Assembly: GCA_016719055.1 (NCBI GenBank) | Contig: JADKAW010000016.1 | Coordinates: forward strand, 1 to 64,000 | Direction: 5' to 3' | Origin: Candidatus Rhodoferax mariagerensis | Lineage (GTDB): Bacteria; Pseudomonadota; Gammaproteobacteria; Burkholderiales; Burkholderiaceae_C | DNA length: 64,000 bases | Shown here: positions 10,377 to 18,654 of the stretch, one piece after another | How positions within the stretch are numbered: the first letter of the stretch is position 1 | Layout of the letters: each line of letters opens with the position of its first letter | Translations under genes and position numbers: made by a program | The notes under the pieces: generated by a model | What the model saw: the letters and a program-made list of their open reading frames with translations, nothing else | Told to the model about the DNA's origin: nothing | The model's database searches: none

Positions 10377-12182
10377 TGCGAATCTCCTTGCAGCATGCGG
10401 CTATGCCACAACGCCAACGCCGCCAGCGCCCGCAATTCCCGCGTGAAGTTGGCATCCCCCGCATGATGTTTTTTCAGCATCAAATCGACCTCTGGCCCAA
10501 TAAACATATGCGCAAGCAGCTCGCTTTTATGAAGCAAATCGCACAGCCAAAGATAACTTTCACCGCGAAACCAATCACCCACCGGCACGGTAAACATCTG
10601 CTTCTTGCGGTACGCCAGATCCGCGCCAATCAAGGGCGCGGCGGCCTTTTTGAACCAGTGCTTCTTGTCGCCCGCAGCCGACAGCTTGGTCATGCCGCGC
10701 GAGCGAAAAGCCAGCTCCATCATGCGCCAGTCCAGAAACGGCGTGCGTGCCTCGATGCTGACCGCCATGCCCATGCGGTCGGGTTTGACCAGATTGTTGC
10801 CGCACAGCAGCAACTGCATGTCCAGGTACAGCGCCTGGTTGATGCGGTCAAAGTGTTGTGCTTCATCAAACCAGGGCTTGGCGGCTTCGGTAAAGCTGTC
10901 GATCCCTTCAAGCCGGCGGCGCACTTCAGGCTGGTACAGCGCCAGCTTGGCCACAGGTGAAAAAAGCGAAATGCTGTCAAAGTAGCGGCGCTCAAAATCG
11001 GTCTGAGGCAGCGTCAGCGCGTCAGGCCGGGCAAAGAAGGCCGCATATTTGTCGTAACCGGCAAACAGCTCGTCGCCACCGTCGCCGGTCAGCACCACCT
11101 TGACGTGTTTGGCCGCCAGTTCGCTCACGCGCAGTGTTGGCATGAACGAGGCATCGCCATGCGGCTGGTCCAGATGGTGCAGCACCTGCGGCCAGCGTGC
11201 CAGCATGTTGAGTTCTGCCACCTCCAGCGTGTGCTGGCAGCCAAAGCGGTCGGCAGCCTGTTGCGCAAAGACCGATTCGTCATAACGCGGGTCGGCAAAG
11301 CCAATGCAAAAGGTCTTGACCGGCTGCTGTACATGGCGCGCCATCAGGCCAACGATGGTGCTTGAATCGACACCGCCCGACAAAAACGCCCCAAACGGCA
11401 CATCGGCACGCAGGCGGATGCGGGTGGCATCGTCCAGCGTGGCCATGAATTCCTCGGCCCAGGCGGCAAAGCTGTAGTCCTGCTCGCGCTGATCCGCCAG
11501 ACACCACCAGCGCTGCGTCTGCACCTGGGCTGAGCGGGTGAATTTCATCCAGGTGCCCGGCATCAGGTGGCGCACGCCCTGGTAGGCAGTCCAGGGCGCC
11601 GGGATGTAGTTGAACGTCAGGTAATGGTGAATTGCTTCAAAATCAATAGCTGACTGCGATTGTCCGATAAGGGATGGAGGCCAAAAAGCCTTTATTTCCG
11701 AGGCAAAAAGCAGGTGCTGGCCGTCGTCTTTGACATACAGCGGTTTGACACCGATGCGGTCACGCGCCAGGTACAGGGCATCTTCATGCGCGTCGTCAAT
11801 CGCAATCGCAAACATGCCGTTGAGGCGACGCAGGCAGGCAATGCCCTCGCGTTCATACAGCCGCAAAATGACCTCGGTGTCCGGAGCCAGTCTTGAGCTG
11901 CACCCCCTGGGCGCACAGTTCGGCGGCCAATTCGAGGTAGTTGAATATTTCGCCGTTTTGCACCACGGCGATGCAGCCATCGTCGCTGACAAAGGGCTGG
12001 TGACCGCCACCGATGTCGATGATCGACAGGCGCCGGTTGCCAATCGCCACACCGCGCTGTGGCTGGTGCCAGATGCCTTCGTCGTCCGGGCCACGGTGTT
12101 TAAGCGTTTGCGCCATGGCGTGCAAGGCTTCCATCGGCAGCGCCTGCCGCGCCCGGTGCCAGTAGCCAAAAATTCCGCACAT
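10373..12182 (-). pseudogene. asnB: Asparagine synthase (glutamine-hydrolysing) family, one frameshift
   Basis: The class II glutaminase domain begins with the nucleophile Cys2 (MCGIFGYW), then RLSIIDIGGG and QNGEIFNY. The synthetase domain has the PP-loop LSGGVDSS and GDGGDELFAGYDKY, and ends around RTPFLDWRMMELAF. In polysaccharide clusters such proteins amidate a sugar carboxylate rather than make free asparagine. A single extra base near 11890 separates LKTG from DTEVILRLYEREG; the 1810-bp length, one over a multiple of three, agrees. The start abuts the sugar-transferase stop with no gap. Apart from that one indel the reading frame is clean, so a sequence error is a realistic alternative. 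Confidence 0.82.
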
Positions 12183-12737
12183 TCAGTTGGCCCCCTTGCC
12201 CGACAGGCGCCCCAGCGTCTGCCACATGATTTTGAGATCGAGCCAGACACTCTGCTCTTGGGTGTAGCGCAAGTCCAGCGCCAGGCGCTCGCCTTCAAGG
12301 CCCTGAGAGCGGTTCACCACCTGCGCCAGCCCGGTAATGCCTGGGCGCACGCTGCAGCGCTGCGCCCAGTCAGCGTCTGAATACAGCCCGCGCTGCACCG
12401 GTACATCAGGCCGGGGGCCGACCAGGCTCATGTCGCCCTTGATCACGTTGATGAGTTGCGGCAGTTCGTCAATGCTGGTTTTACGGATAAAGCTGCCCAA
12501 CCGGGTGATGCGCGGGTCGTGGTCCTGCGTGAAATACGGACCGATGGCTGCCGCGTTGTTGACCATGCTGCGAAACTTGTACATGCCAAACTCACGCCCG
12601 CCCAAACCCAGCCGGGTCTGCCGAAACAGCACCGGCCAGCCGCTGGTCACAACGACCGCCAATGCAGTCAGCAGCAGCAATGGGGCCAACCCTAGCAACG
12701 CCAACAGCGACAGCACCAGGTCCATCATCCGTTTCAT
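12183..12737 (-). CDS. Undecaprenyl-phosphate sugar-1-phosphate transferase (WcaJ/PglC class)
   Basis: This small 184-residue monotopic phosphoglycosyltransferase transfers a sugar-1-phosphate to undecaprenyl phosphate and starts the lipid-linked glycan. It has one N-terminal hydrophobic re-entrant segment (residues 4-32), then the catalytic core with FRSM, the Arg/Asp block around DPRITRLGSFIRKTSIDELPQ, and the hallmark KGDMSLVGPRP, followed by RPGITGLAQV. The length fits the short PglC-like class rather than the long WcaJ with five membrane helices. The gene lies 5 bp after the aldolase gene and abuts asnB, which suggests one operon. It is intact. Confidence 0.9.
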   Translation of the reverse strand: MKRMMDLVLSLLALLGLAPLLLLTALAVVVTSGWPVLFRQTRLGLGGREFGMYKFRSMVNNAAAIGPYFTQDHDPRITRLGSFIRKTSIDELPQLINVIKGDMSLVGPRPDVPVQRGLYSDADWAQRCSVRPGITGLAQVVNRSQGLEGERLALDLRYTQEQSVWLDLKIMWQTLGRLSGKGAN

Positions 12738-12742
12738 TCGAC

Positions 12743-13603
12743 TTAAACATCCGGCACAGGAGTCGGCACAGCTGGCTGCGCCAACTTGTCGGCCACGGTC
12801 ATGATGAGCGCTGCAATGCGCACCCGGTCTGCCTCAACCTGCTCGGGCGTTCGACTGGCCAGACGGATTTCGGTGTCGCGAAGCGCCTGTATCTCGTCTT
12901 CAAAAGGCGTATCGTCACCCCGGCGGTGGTAGGCAAAGGTACGCGACAAAATCACCGCGTGCGAGCCCAGGCGCAAATGCTCGGCCAGCACATCACGCCC
13001 AGGCAACAGGCCCTCTTCCATGCGTGCCATGCCGCCAAAACCAAAGCGCAGACCCTGCCGCGCCGTCACTGCCGCGGCGTGGTCCACCATGCCACAGGCC
13101 AGCGGCTCGAACATGAAGCGCATGCCCAGCGAAATGTGCAAGTCGTTCAGGCCAACGTACACCTCTTCGATGCCTTCAAAGCTGATCCACTCTTCAATGC
13201 ACGCCAGTGCATCAGCGGTTTCGAGCAAGGGCACGATCGGGCAGCGGCCCGCCACAATGTCGATGAAACGACGCAAAGTCTGGGCGCTGGTAAACATCGG
13301 CAGCATCAGCAGATCTGCCTCGGAGCCCTTGCCTTGTTTCAGGCCCTGCGCCAGCACCGCCTCCACTTCGGCTTGCGTGCCGTCATGCAAAGGGTTGACC
13401 CGCACCATCAACCGCGTGTGTTTCAGCTCTGACTTGATCCGGCCAATGTCGTCAATCTGGTGGTTGCTGATGTAGGTGTTGCGTCCGGCCTGGCGTTCGG
13501 CCTTGCCAATGCGCTCCAGATCAACAAACAACCGCATGCCGGCCAGTCCGTCACAGCGGCGTGCCAGTTCCGGGTCGTTGGTTATTTTGAGCAGATCAAG
13601 CAT
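12743..13603 (-). CDS. HpcH/HpaI aldolase family protein in polysaccharide cluster
   Basis: The 286-residue protein fits the HpcH/HpaI aldolase/citrate-lyase-beta fold, a TIM barrel that cleaves or forms C-C bonds with pyruvate or acetyl-CoA type substrates and a divalent metal. Visible markers are LMVRVNPL, ADLLMLPMFTSAQTL, PIVPLLETADAL (the glutamate that binds metal) and EEVYVGLNDLHISLG (the second metal ligand). It is the first gene of the leftward polysaccharide operon, 5 bp before the sugar transferase. I cannot tell its substrate. A role in making an unusual acyl or sugar precursor of the glycan is an inference from position only. Confidence 0.75.
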   Translation of the reverse strand: MLDLLKITNDPELARRCDGLAGMRLFVDLERIGKAERQAGRNTYISNHQIDDIGRIKSELKHTRLMVRVNPLHDGTQAEVEAVLAQGLKQGKGSEADLLMLPMFTSAQTLRRFIDIVAGRCPIVPLLETADALACIEEWISFEGIEEVYVGLNDLHISLGMRFMFEPLACGMVDHAAAVTARQGLRFGFGGMARMEEGLLPGRDVLAEHLRLGSHAVILSRTFAYHRRGDDTPFEDEIQALRDTEIRLASRTPEQVEADRVRIAALIMTVADKLAQPAVPTPVPDV

Positions 13604-13628
13604 GGCGGTGGTTCAAGGTTGGTTTGAA

Positions 13629-15173
13629 TTATCGTTTCAGGGCGGCGCGCAATTCGGCACTTGTGAAATAACTCATCGCTATAACAATCATAGCTGTTAT
13701 CGAACATAGTATAAGGGCTTGAAGGCTTTTTGGCTCCAAAAAAAGAATCCGGTTCAGGGGCGGGGCAAGCCCCAGCGTCATCACCATGCCGGCTGGCAGC
13801 ATCATCGCCTGCCAGGGCAACAAAGACAAGCCCCGCTGTGTCCCCGGGGTCGGCCTGGGCAAGGTCAGCCATGCCACCAGCGCCACCAGGCTCAGTACCA
13901 CGTTGATGGCCATCATCAGCAGGGCACCGGCACCCTCAATCCAGAGCCCCAGCAACAGCAGCACAACCAGCGCTGCAGCATAAGCCCAAACCACCGCCCG
14001 CATGCGCCCCAGGCTTGCCAGCACGCTCAAAGCCACCGCAATCAAGGCCTGTGGCAGCAAGCCAAAGGCACCGATGGCACCCCATTCAGCCACCACAACC
14101 AGGCTTTCAGCGGGCATGCGGCCCCAGCCAAACAACCAGTGCGCCAGCGTGGGCGCGCCCACTTGCAGCGCGGCGGCGCAGGCACAGGCCAGCGTCCAGG
14201 CGATCAGGAAAGCGCCGCGCACCGTGCGAATGGCCTCGTCTGACAGGCTGCTGGTTGGCACCCTCCCAACGGCGGATGCATCAAGCCCAGTGCGGTTGTC
14301 AGCCGCAAGCGCCCGGGTGATGGCCGGGAACGACAAGGTGGCGACCAGTTGAATGGCCAGTACCAAAGGCAGTTCTACCAGTTTCCACGCGTAATTGAAC
14401 GTCACCAGAGCGCCCTCGCCGGCAGCAGATGCCAGGCTGCGCGCCACAAATGGCAGCATCAGCGGCAAGCCGGCCGACAGTGCAGCCCACCCCCAAAGCG
14501 ATGCGCGCGGCAGCGCCATCGGCACAGCACCATCAGCGATGTTTCCGGGCACCACGAAGACCTTCAAGCGCCAGCGCAACCACCCCAGTCGCAGCATCAT
14601 TGCCAGCCACAAAAACAAGCCTAATAGCGTTATAGCGCTTACGGAATAAACGCCGAAAGCTACTAAATACAGAGCAGCGATGAGCACCCCATTGATCACC
14701 AGATTGGCCGCATACATGCCGGTGAAATCGCGCTCATGCTGCAGCCGCGTGACCCACAGCGCTGCCAGCAGGGCCGCTGGCAGGGCCACAGCGCTCCAGC
14801 GTAGGCCTTGCGTGGCCAACGGCAACAAAGACGGTGGTAAACCGCTGATCAGCAGTTGACTGAGCTGGGCGGCGAACACAGCCAGCAACAAGGCCACCAG
14901 CACACCAGCGCCCAACAGCCATTGCGCAACCCGACGCTGCGACTGGGCTCGTCCGACCGCTGTCTGCACGGCCCAATGTGGCAGCAACACATAGGCCAGG
15001 GCACCGCTGGCCAGCATACCGGTTAACCAATCGGGCAGGCTGAGCACCAACACCGCCACATCACCCAGCCCCGATGTGCCAAAGGCTGCTGCCTGGGCCG
15101 ACTCGCGCAGCAACCCCAGTAGCCGGCTGGCCAACAGCAATGTGATGGAAACAAAACCCGTCTTGAGGAACAT
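13629..15173 (-). CDS. murJ: MurJ/MviN-family lipid flippase
   Basis: This 514-residue membrane protein of the MOP superfamily has about 13-14 predicted helices and the family pattern near the start (LLGLLRESAQAAAFGTSGLGDV). The family flips lipid II, or in paralogues other lipid-linked sugars, across the inner membrane. I place the start at ATG 15173 (MFLKTGFVSITLL), not at 15227, because it begins directly with the first helix. It is next to a glycan cluster that has no other flippase in view, so it could be the O-unit flippase rather than the essential lipid II flippase. Two patches (13690-13722 and about 14615-14660) match the dispersed mini-repeat of this genome and are read through in frame. 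Confidence 0.75.
   Translation of the reverse strand: MFLKTGFVSITLLLASRLLGLLRESAQAAAFGTSGLGDVAVLVLSLPDWLTGMLASGALAYVLLPHWAVQTAVGRAQSQRRVAQWLLGAGVLVALLLAVFAAQLSQLLISGLPPSLLPLATQGLRWSAVALPAALLAALWVTRLQHERDFTGMYAANLVINGVLIAALYLVAFGVYSVSAITLLGLFLWLAMMLRLGWLRWRLKVFVVPGNIADGAVPMALPRASLWGWAALSAGLPLMLPFVARSLASAAGEGALVTFNYAWKLVELPLVLAIQLVATLSFPAITRALAADNRTGLDASAVGRVPTSSLSDEAIRTVRGAFLIAWTLACACAAALQVGAPTLAHWLFGWGRMPAESLVVVAEWGAIGAFGLLPQALIAVALSVLASLGRMRAVVWAYAAALVVLLLLGLWIEGAGALLMMAINVVLSLVALVAWLTLPRPTPGTQRGLSLLPWQAMMLPAGMVMTLGLAPPLNRILFLEPKSLQALILCSITAMIVIAMSYFTSAELRAALKR
13690..13722 (+). repeat. Comamonadaceae-type mini-repeat, copy 1
   Basis: The copy begins CATAGCTGTTATCG and ends ATAAGGGCTTGA. 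It lies inside the 3' part of murJ and is translated. Confidence 0.6.
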
Positions 15174-15275
15174 CCAAGCGATTATCCAGCCGGGCCAGGA
15201 TGCACTTGCGACATGCTTCAGTGGCACACTCTGGCCTTTGCATCAAACGCAGCCACCGCGCACAAGGAGAATTTC

Positions 15276-15857
15276 ATGGGATTGCCACTGAGCCAGACCC
15301 GTTTTGACGCCGATGCCTACCTGGCATGGGAGGCACAACAGCCGGACAAATCAGAATATGTTGACGGTGAGGTTTTTGCCATGGTCGGCGTGTGGCGCGA
15401 ACACGCAACCGTTGCCCTGAATCTCGGTGCCGCCCTGCGTGAACACCTGCGGGGCACACCCTGTCTGCCATTTATTTCCGACATGAAACTGCGAGTGGCC
15501 AGTGCCGATGCGTTTTTTTACCCGGACGTGATGGTGACCTGCGACGCGCGTGACCGCCGGGCTGATTTGTTTGTCGAGCATCCGCAACTGATTGTCGAGG
15601 TGCTGTCAAACGCCACTGCAGCCTACGACCGGGGCGGCAAATTTGCCAGCTATCGGCAAATCACCGAGCTGCAAGAGTATGTGCTGATCGACATCGAGGC
15701 GCGGCGCGTTGAGGTGTTTCGCCGCCAGACAGGTGGTGAATGGTTGCTGCACGACTACGCCGGAGAGCCGTCGTGCCACTTCAATTCGGTGCAGTTGACG
15801 TTGAGCATGGCCACCGTGTTTGAGGATGTGGACACGGGTGACGGTCTGCTGGCTTAA
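15276..15857 (+). CDS. Uma2 family (DUF820) endonuclease-like protein
   Basis: The 193-residue protein has the restriction-endonuclease-like fold of the Uma2/DUF820 family: KSEYVDGEVFAMVG near the start, then FYPDVMVTCD and PQLIVEVLSNATAAYDRGGK, carrying the Asp, Glu-x-Leu and Lys of a PD-(D/E)XK-type site. The start at ATG 15276 has a strong AAGGAG 7 bp upstream. The function of the family is not established. It stands alone between murJ and queF, in the opposite direction to both. Confidence 0.85.
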   Translation: MGLPLSQTRFDADAYLAWEAQQPDKSEYVDGEVFAMVGVWREHATVALNLGAALREHLRGTPCLPFISDMKLRVASADAFFYPDVMVTCDARDRRADLFVEHPQLIVEVLSNATAAYDRGGKFASYRQITELQEYVLIDIEARRVEVFRRQTGGEWLLHDYAGEPSCHFNSVQLTLSMATVFEDVDTGDGLLA

Positions 15858-15899
15858 GCGCTGCGTGTTATCTTTATCTGATGCCAATTGAGCGGGCGC

Positions 15900-15960
15900 C
15901 GGGGCCACCCGGGCGGGCGGGGGGGGGGGGCGGGGGGGGCGCCGCGGGTCTTGCGCCCCC
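15900..15960. other. Extreme G-rich tract
   Basis: A run of almost only G with single C interruptions lies at about 15915-15940, followed by GCCGCGGG. The sequence between the Uma2 stop and the queF stop is otherwise featureless. Such tracts are prone to base-calling and assembly errors, and the exact length should not be trusted. Confidence 0.5.
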
Positions 15961-16004
15961 TCGTCAGCACCGCCATAAGGGGGCCCCTTACCCGGCCGCA
16001 TCCC

Positions 16005-16850
16005 TTACTGCCGTGCCGTGCGCACATTACTCGGCAGCGGCTGCGGGTAGCTGGTGCGAAACGGGTTGATGTCCAGCCCGCCGCGGCGCGTGTAGCGGGC
16101 GTAAACACTGAGCTTGTGCGGCTGGCAGCGCTGCAGAATGTCCATGTAAATACGCTCGACACAGTCCTCATGAAACCCCGGGTGATTGCGAAAACTGACG
16201 ATGTAGCGCAGCAGCCCGGCCTGATCGATCTGTGGGCCAAAGTAACTGATCTGCAGGCTGCCCCAGTCGGGCTGGCCCGTCACCGGGCAGTTGCTGCGCA
16301 GCAGATTGCTGGTCAACACCTCGGACACCGGTTCTTCGTCGGTGGCTGCGCTTAGCAGTTCCGGGGCCGGGGAGTAAGCCTCGCACTCCAGATCTAGCCG
16401 GTCCAGGCTCAGGCCATCCAGTTCAAACAGCGGTTCGCGGTCGAACATATCAGCACTGACCAGCTTGACGCCCACGCTGCTCTGCATCACCCCACCGCGC
16501 CAGACGGCCTCGGTCAAATCCGTGCGCAGCCGCGCCTGCACTTGCGCTGCATCGGCAAACCGGGTGTTGTTGAAGCTGCCCAGGTAGAGCTTGAGCGACT
16601 TGCTCTCGATCATATTGACCGACTCACACGGCACGGTGATGTGCGCCAGCGCCAGCTGCGGCTTGCCACGCGCATTGAGCCAGCCCAGCTCAAACGCGGT
16701 CCACAAATCAGCGCCTAAAAATGGCAGGGTGCTGGTCAAACCCAAAGCCAGGCGCTGCGGCGCACGAGCCATCGGGAACAGCAGGCCCGCGTCGTACTGG
16801 CCGGTGTAAACCGTGGGCTGGCCCAGAGGGGTGTTGTTTGTTGAATTCAT
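16005..16850 (-). CDS. queF: NADPH-dependent 7-cyano-7-deazaguanine reductase QueF
   Basis: QueF reduces the nitrile preQ0 to the amine preQ1, a step of queuosine synthesis for tRNA. The 281-residue length is that of the long, two-domain proteobacterial type. The catalytic Cys is in LLRSNCPVTGQPDWG, the family motif ESKSLKLYLGSFNNTRF is at about residues 80-97, and the C-terminal half has FHEDCVERIYMDI and YTRRGGLDINPFR. The ATG at 16850 is chosen over one at 16925 because the extra 25 residues are low-quality and lie over a mini-repeat. It is intact. Confidence 0.93.
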   Translation of the reverse strand: MNSTNNTPLGQPTVYTGQYDAGLLFPMARAPQRLALGLTSTLPFLGADLWTAFELGWLNARGKPQLALAHITVPCESVNMIESKSLKLYLGSFNNTRFADAAQVQARLRTDLTEAVWRGGVMQSSVGVKLVSADMFDREPLFELDGLSLDRLDLECEAYSPAPELLSAATDEEPVSEVLTSNLLRSNCPVTGQPDWGSLQISYFGPQIDQAGLLRYIVSFRNHPGFHEDCVERIYMDILQRCQPHKLSVYARYTRRGGLDINPFRTSYPQPLPSNVRTARQ

Positions 16851-16876
16851 CCGGTCACCAGGTTTGCTATAGTTTG

Positions 16877-16911
16877 AATAGCTGGCTGCGCTTTTATGAT
16901 AAGGGCTAGCG
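16877..16911 (+). repeat. Mini-repeat, copy 2
   Basis: The copy reads AATAGCTGGCTGCGC, then a short variable part, then AAGGGCTAGCG. It sits in the gap between queF and yaaA. Confidence 0.65.
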
Positions 16912-16921
16912 ATTGATTTGT

Positions 16922-17710
16922 TCACAAATCGCGTGGCTCAGCCTGGCGTCGGCGAAACACCAGTCGCTCAGGGCCGGAGGCACCGGCGTCAAAACCATAA
17001 CCCTCGGTATCAAAGGCCTTGAGCTGCTCTGGCAACACCACCCGCTGCACCGCCGCAAAACGCGCCATCAGGCCGCGCGCACGTTTGGCATAAAAGCTGA
17101 TGATCTTGTAGTTGCTGCCCTTGAAGTCTTCAAACACGCAGTCGACCACCCTCGCCTTCAGGGATTTAAGGTCAACCGCCTTGAAATACTCCTGCGAGGC
17201 CAGGTTGACCACCACCGGGGCCAGCTCACTTTTCAGGCGATTGTTCAGGTAACGGGCAATCTGGCTGCCCCAGAACTCATACAGATTTTTGCCGTGGGCA
17301 TTGGGCAATTGGGTGCCCATTTCCAGCCTGTATGCCTGCATCAGGTCGAGCGGGCGCAACACCCCATACAGTCCGCTCAGAATGCACAGGTGTTGTTGCA
17401 ACCATTTCAAATCATCCAGTGCCAGATCAGCCGCAGCCAGCCCATGGTAGGCGTCGCCATCAAAGGCCAGCACCGCCTGCTTGGCGTTCTTTGGTGTGAA
17501 TTTGGGCCTCCAGGCCTGGTAGCGCGCCACATTCAGGCCGCTCAAGGTGTCACTCAAGCCCATCAGCGCGGCAATCTGCTGCGGCGACTTTTGCTTCAGA
17601 ATGCCAATCAGCTCAGCGGCCTGCGGCACAAACTGCGGCTGGGTATGGGGCACCTCAGGTGCGGGCGCATCATAGTCAAGGGCTTTGGCAGGAGATAGTA
17701 AAAACAGCAT
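16922..17710 (-). CDS. yaaA: Peroxide stress protein YaaA (DUF328/UPF0246)
   Basis: YaaA lowers free intracellular iron and limits DNA damage during peroxide stress; in E. coli it is under OxyR. The 262-residue protein starts with the family signature MLFLLSPAK (ATG 17710), then GLSDTLSGLNVARY, FDGDAYHGL, GLYGVLRPLDLMQAYRLEMGT and the C-terminal FYAKRARGLMARF. It is divergent from ahpC, with 209 bp between the two starts. A shared peroxide-responsive control region there would make sense. Confidence 0.92.
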   Translation of the reverse strand: MLFLLSPAKALDYDAPAPEVPHTQPQFVPQAAELIGILKQKSPQQIAALMGLSDTLSGLNVARYQAWRPKFTPKNAKQAVLAFDGDAYHGLAAADLALDDLKWLQQHLCILSGLYGVLRPLDLMQAYRLEMGTQLPNAHGKNLYEFWGSQIARYLNNRLKSELAPVVVNLASQEYFKAVDLKSLKARVVDCVFEDFKGSNYKIISFYAKRARGLMARFAAVQRVVLPEQLKAFDTEGYGFDAGASGPERLVFRRRQAEPRDL

Positions 17711-17836
17711 GGTGGCGGCGCAAAATATCAACAACTGGCTAGCAGGCAGGCCGCAAGACGGGCCCGGTTCATTATCGCGAACCGCGCCGATAAAGAATGG
17801 CTATGGATAGCTTATAAACAATGCATCATGAAAACG

Positions 17837-17851
17837 ATAGGTCACCGCTAT
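17837..17851. promoter_or_regulatory. Possible OxyR half-site between yaaA and ahpC
   Basis: The sequence ATAG-7 nt-CTAT matches one half of the OxyR consensus exactly. The other half upstream is weak. Its place between two peroxide-stress genes supports the idea, but this is inference from a short pattern. Confidence 0.35.
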
Positions 17852-17919
17852 GATTCACCCATCGGCAAAACAATGTGTTCACCGACGTTTTTTTAACCCA
17901 CCCAACCTAGGAGTTTTCC

Positions 17920-18483
17920 ATGTCTCTGATCAATACCCAAGTCCAGCCTTTCAAGACCCAAGCCTTCCATAACGGCAAGTTTGTCGAAGTGTCTGACGAA
18001 AGCATGAAAGGCAAGTGGTCCGTCGTGATCTTCATGCCGGCCGCCTTCACCTTTAACTGCCCGACCGAAGTCGAAGACGCAGCCGACAACTATGCCGAGT
18101 TCCAGAAGGCCGGTGCCGAGGTGTACATCGTCACCACCGACACGCATTTCTCGCACAAGGTCTGGCACGAAACCTCGCCCGCCGTGGGCAAAGCCCAGTT
18201 TCCACTGGTGGGCGACCCGACCCACACCCTGACCAACGCGTTTGGTGTGCATATTCCTGAAGCCGGTCTGGCCCTGCGCGGCACTTTTGTGATCAACCCT
18301 GATGGCGTGATCAAGACCATGGAAGTGCACGACAACGCCATCGCCCGGGATGTGAAAGAAACCCTGCGCAAGCTTAAGGCCGCCCAGTACGTGGCGAGCC
18401 ACCCGGGTGAAGTCTGCCCCGCCAAATGGAACAGCGGTGCCAAGACGATTGCGCCATCAATCGACCTGGTCGGCAAAATCTAA
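17920..18483 (+). CDS. ahpC: Alkyl hydroperoxide reductase subunit C (peroxiredoxin)
   Basis: AhpC is a typical 2-Cys peroxiredoxin that reduces hydrogen peroxide and organic peroxides and is recycled by AhpF. The 187-residue length is standard. The peroxidatic cysteine is Cys47 in FTFNCPTEVED and the resolving cysteine is Cys166 in GEVCPAKW. The start has TAGGAG 8 bp upstream. ahpF follows 171 bp downstream behind a strong terminator, so readthrough or a second promoter is needed for ahpF. Confidence 0.97.
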   Translation: MSLINTQVQPFKTQAFHNGKFVEVSDESMKGKWSVVIFMPAAFTFNCPTEVEDAADNYAEFQKAGAEVYIVTTDTHFSHKVWHETSPAVGKAQFPLVGDPTHTLTNAFGVHIPEAGLALRGTFVINPDGVIKTMEVHDNAIARDVKETLRKLKAAQYVASHPGEVCPAKWNSGAKTIAPSIDLVGKI

Positions 18484-18527
18484 AGTAGGGGTGACTTGAC
18501 AGGCGTGCGTTCAAGGGGCGCGCCTCC

Positions 18528-18578
18528 AGCCGGACTGCGTCACGGTGCCCTTCGCGCCTTGCCGTCCGGCTTTTTTTT
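18528..18578 (+). terminator. Rho-independent terminator after ahpC
   Basis: An AGCCGGAC/GTCCGGC stem encloses a GC-rich loop and is followed by eight T (18571-18578). It lies between ahpC and ahpF and would limit readthrough into ahpF. Confidence 0.8.
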
Positions 18579-18589
18579 GAACAAAATTG

Positions 18590-18626
18590 GCCTCTAGCCC
18601 TTGATATTAGAGCGCTAATAGCTATC
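18590..18626 (-). repeat. Mini-repeat, copy 3
   Basis: On the minus strand it reads GATAGCTATTAGCGC, then about ten bases, then CAAGGGCTAGAGGC. It lies just upstream of ahpF. Confidence 0.7.
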
Positions 18627-18654
18627 TACTTTATAGCAAACCAAGGAACCCATC

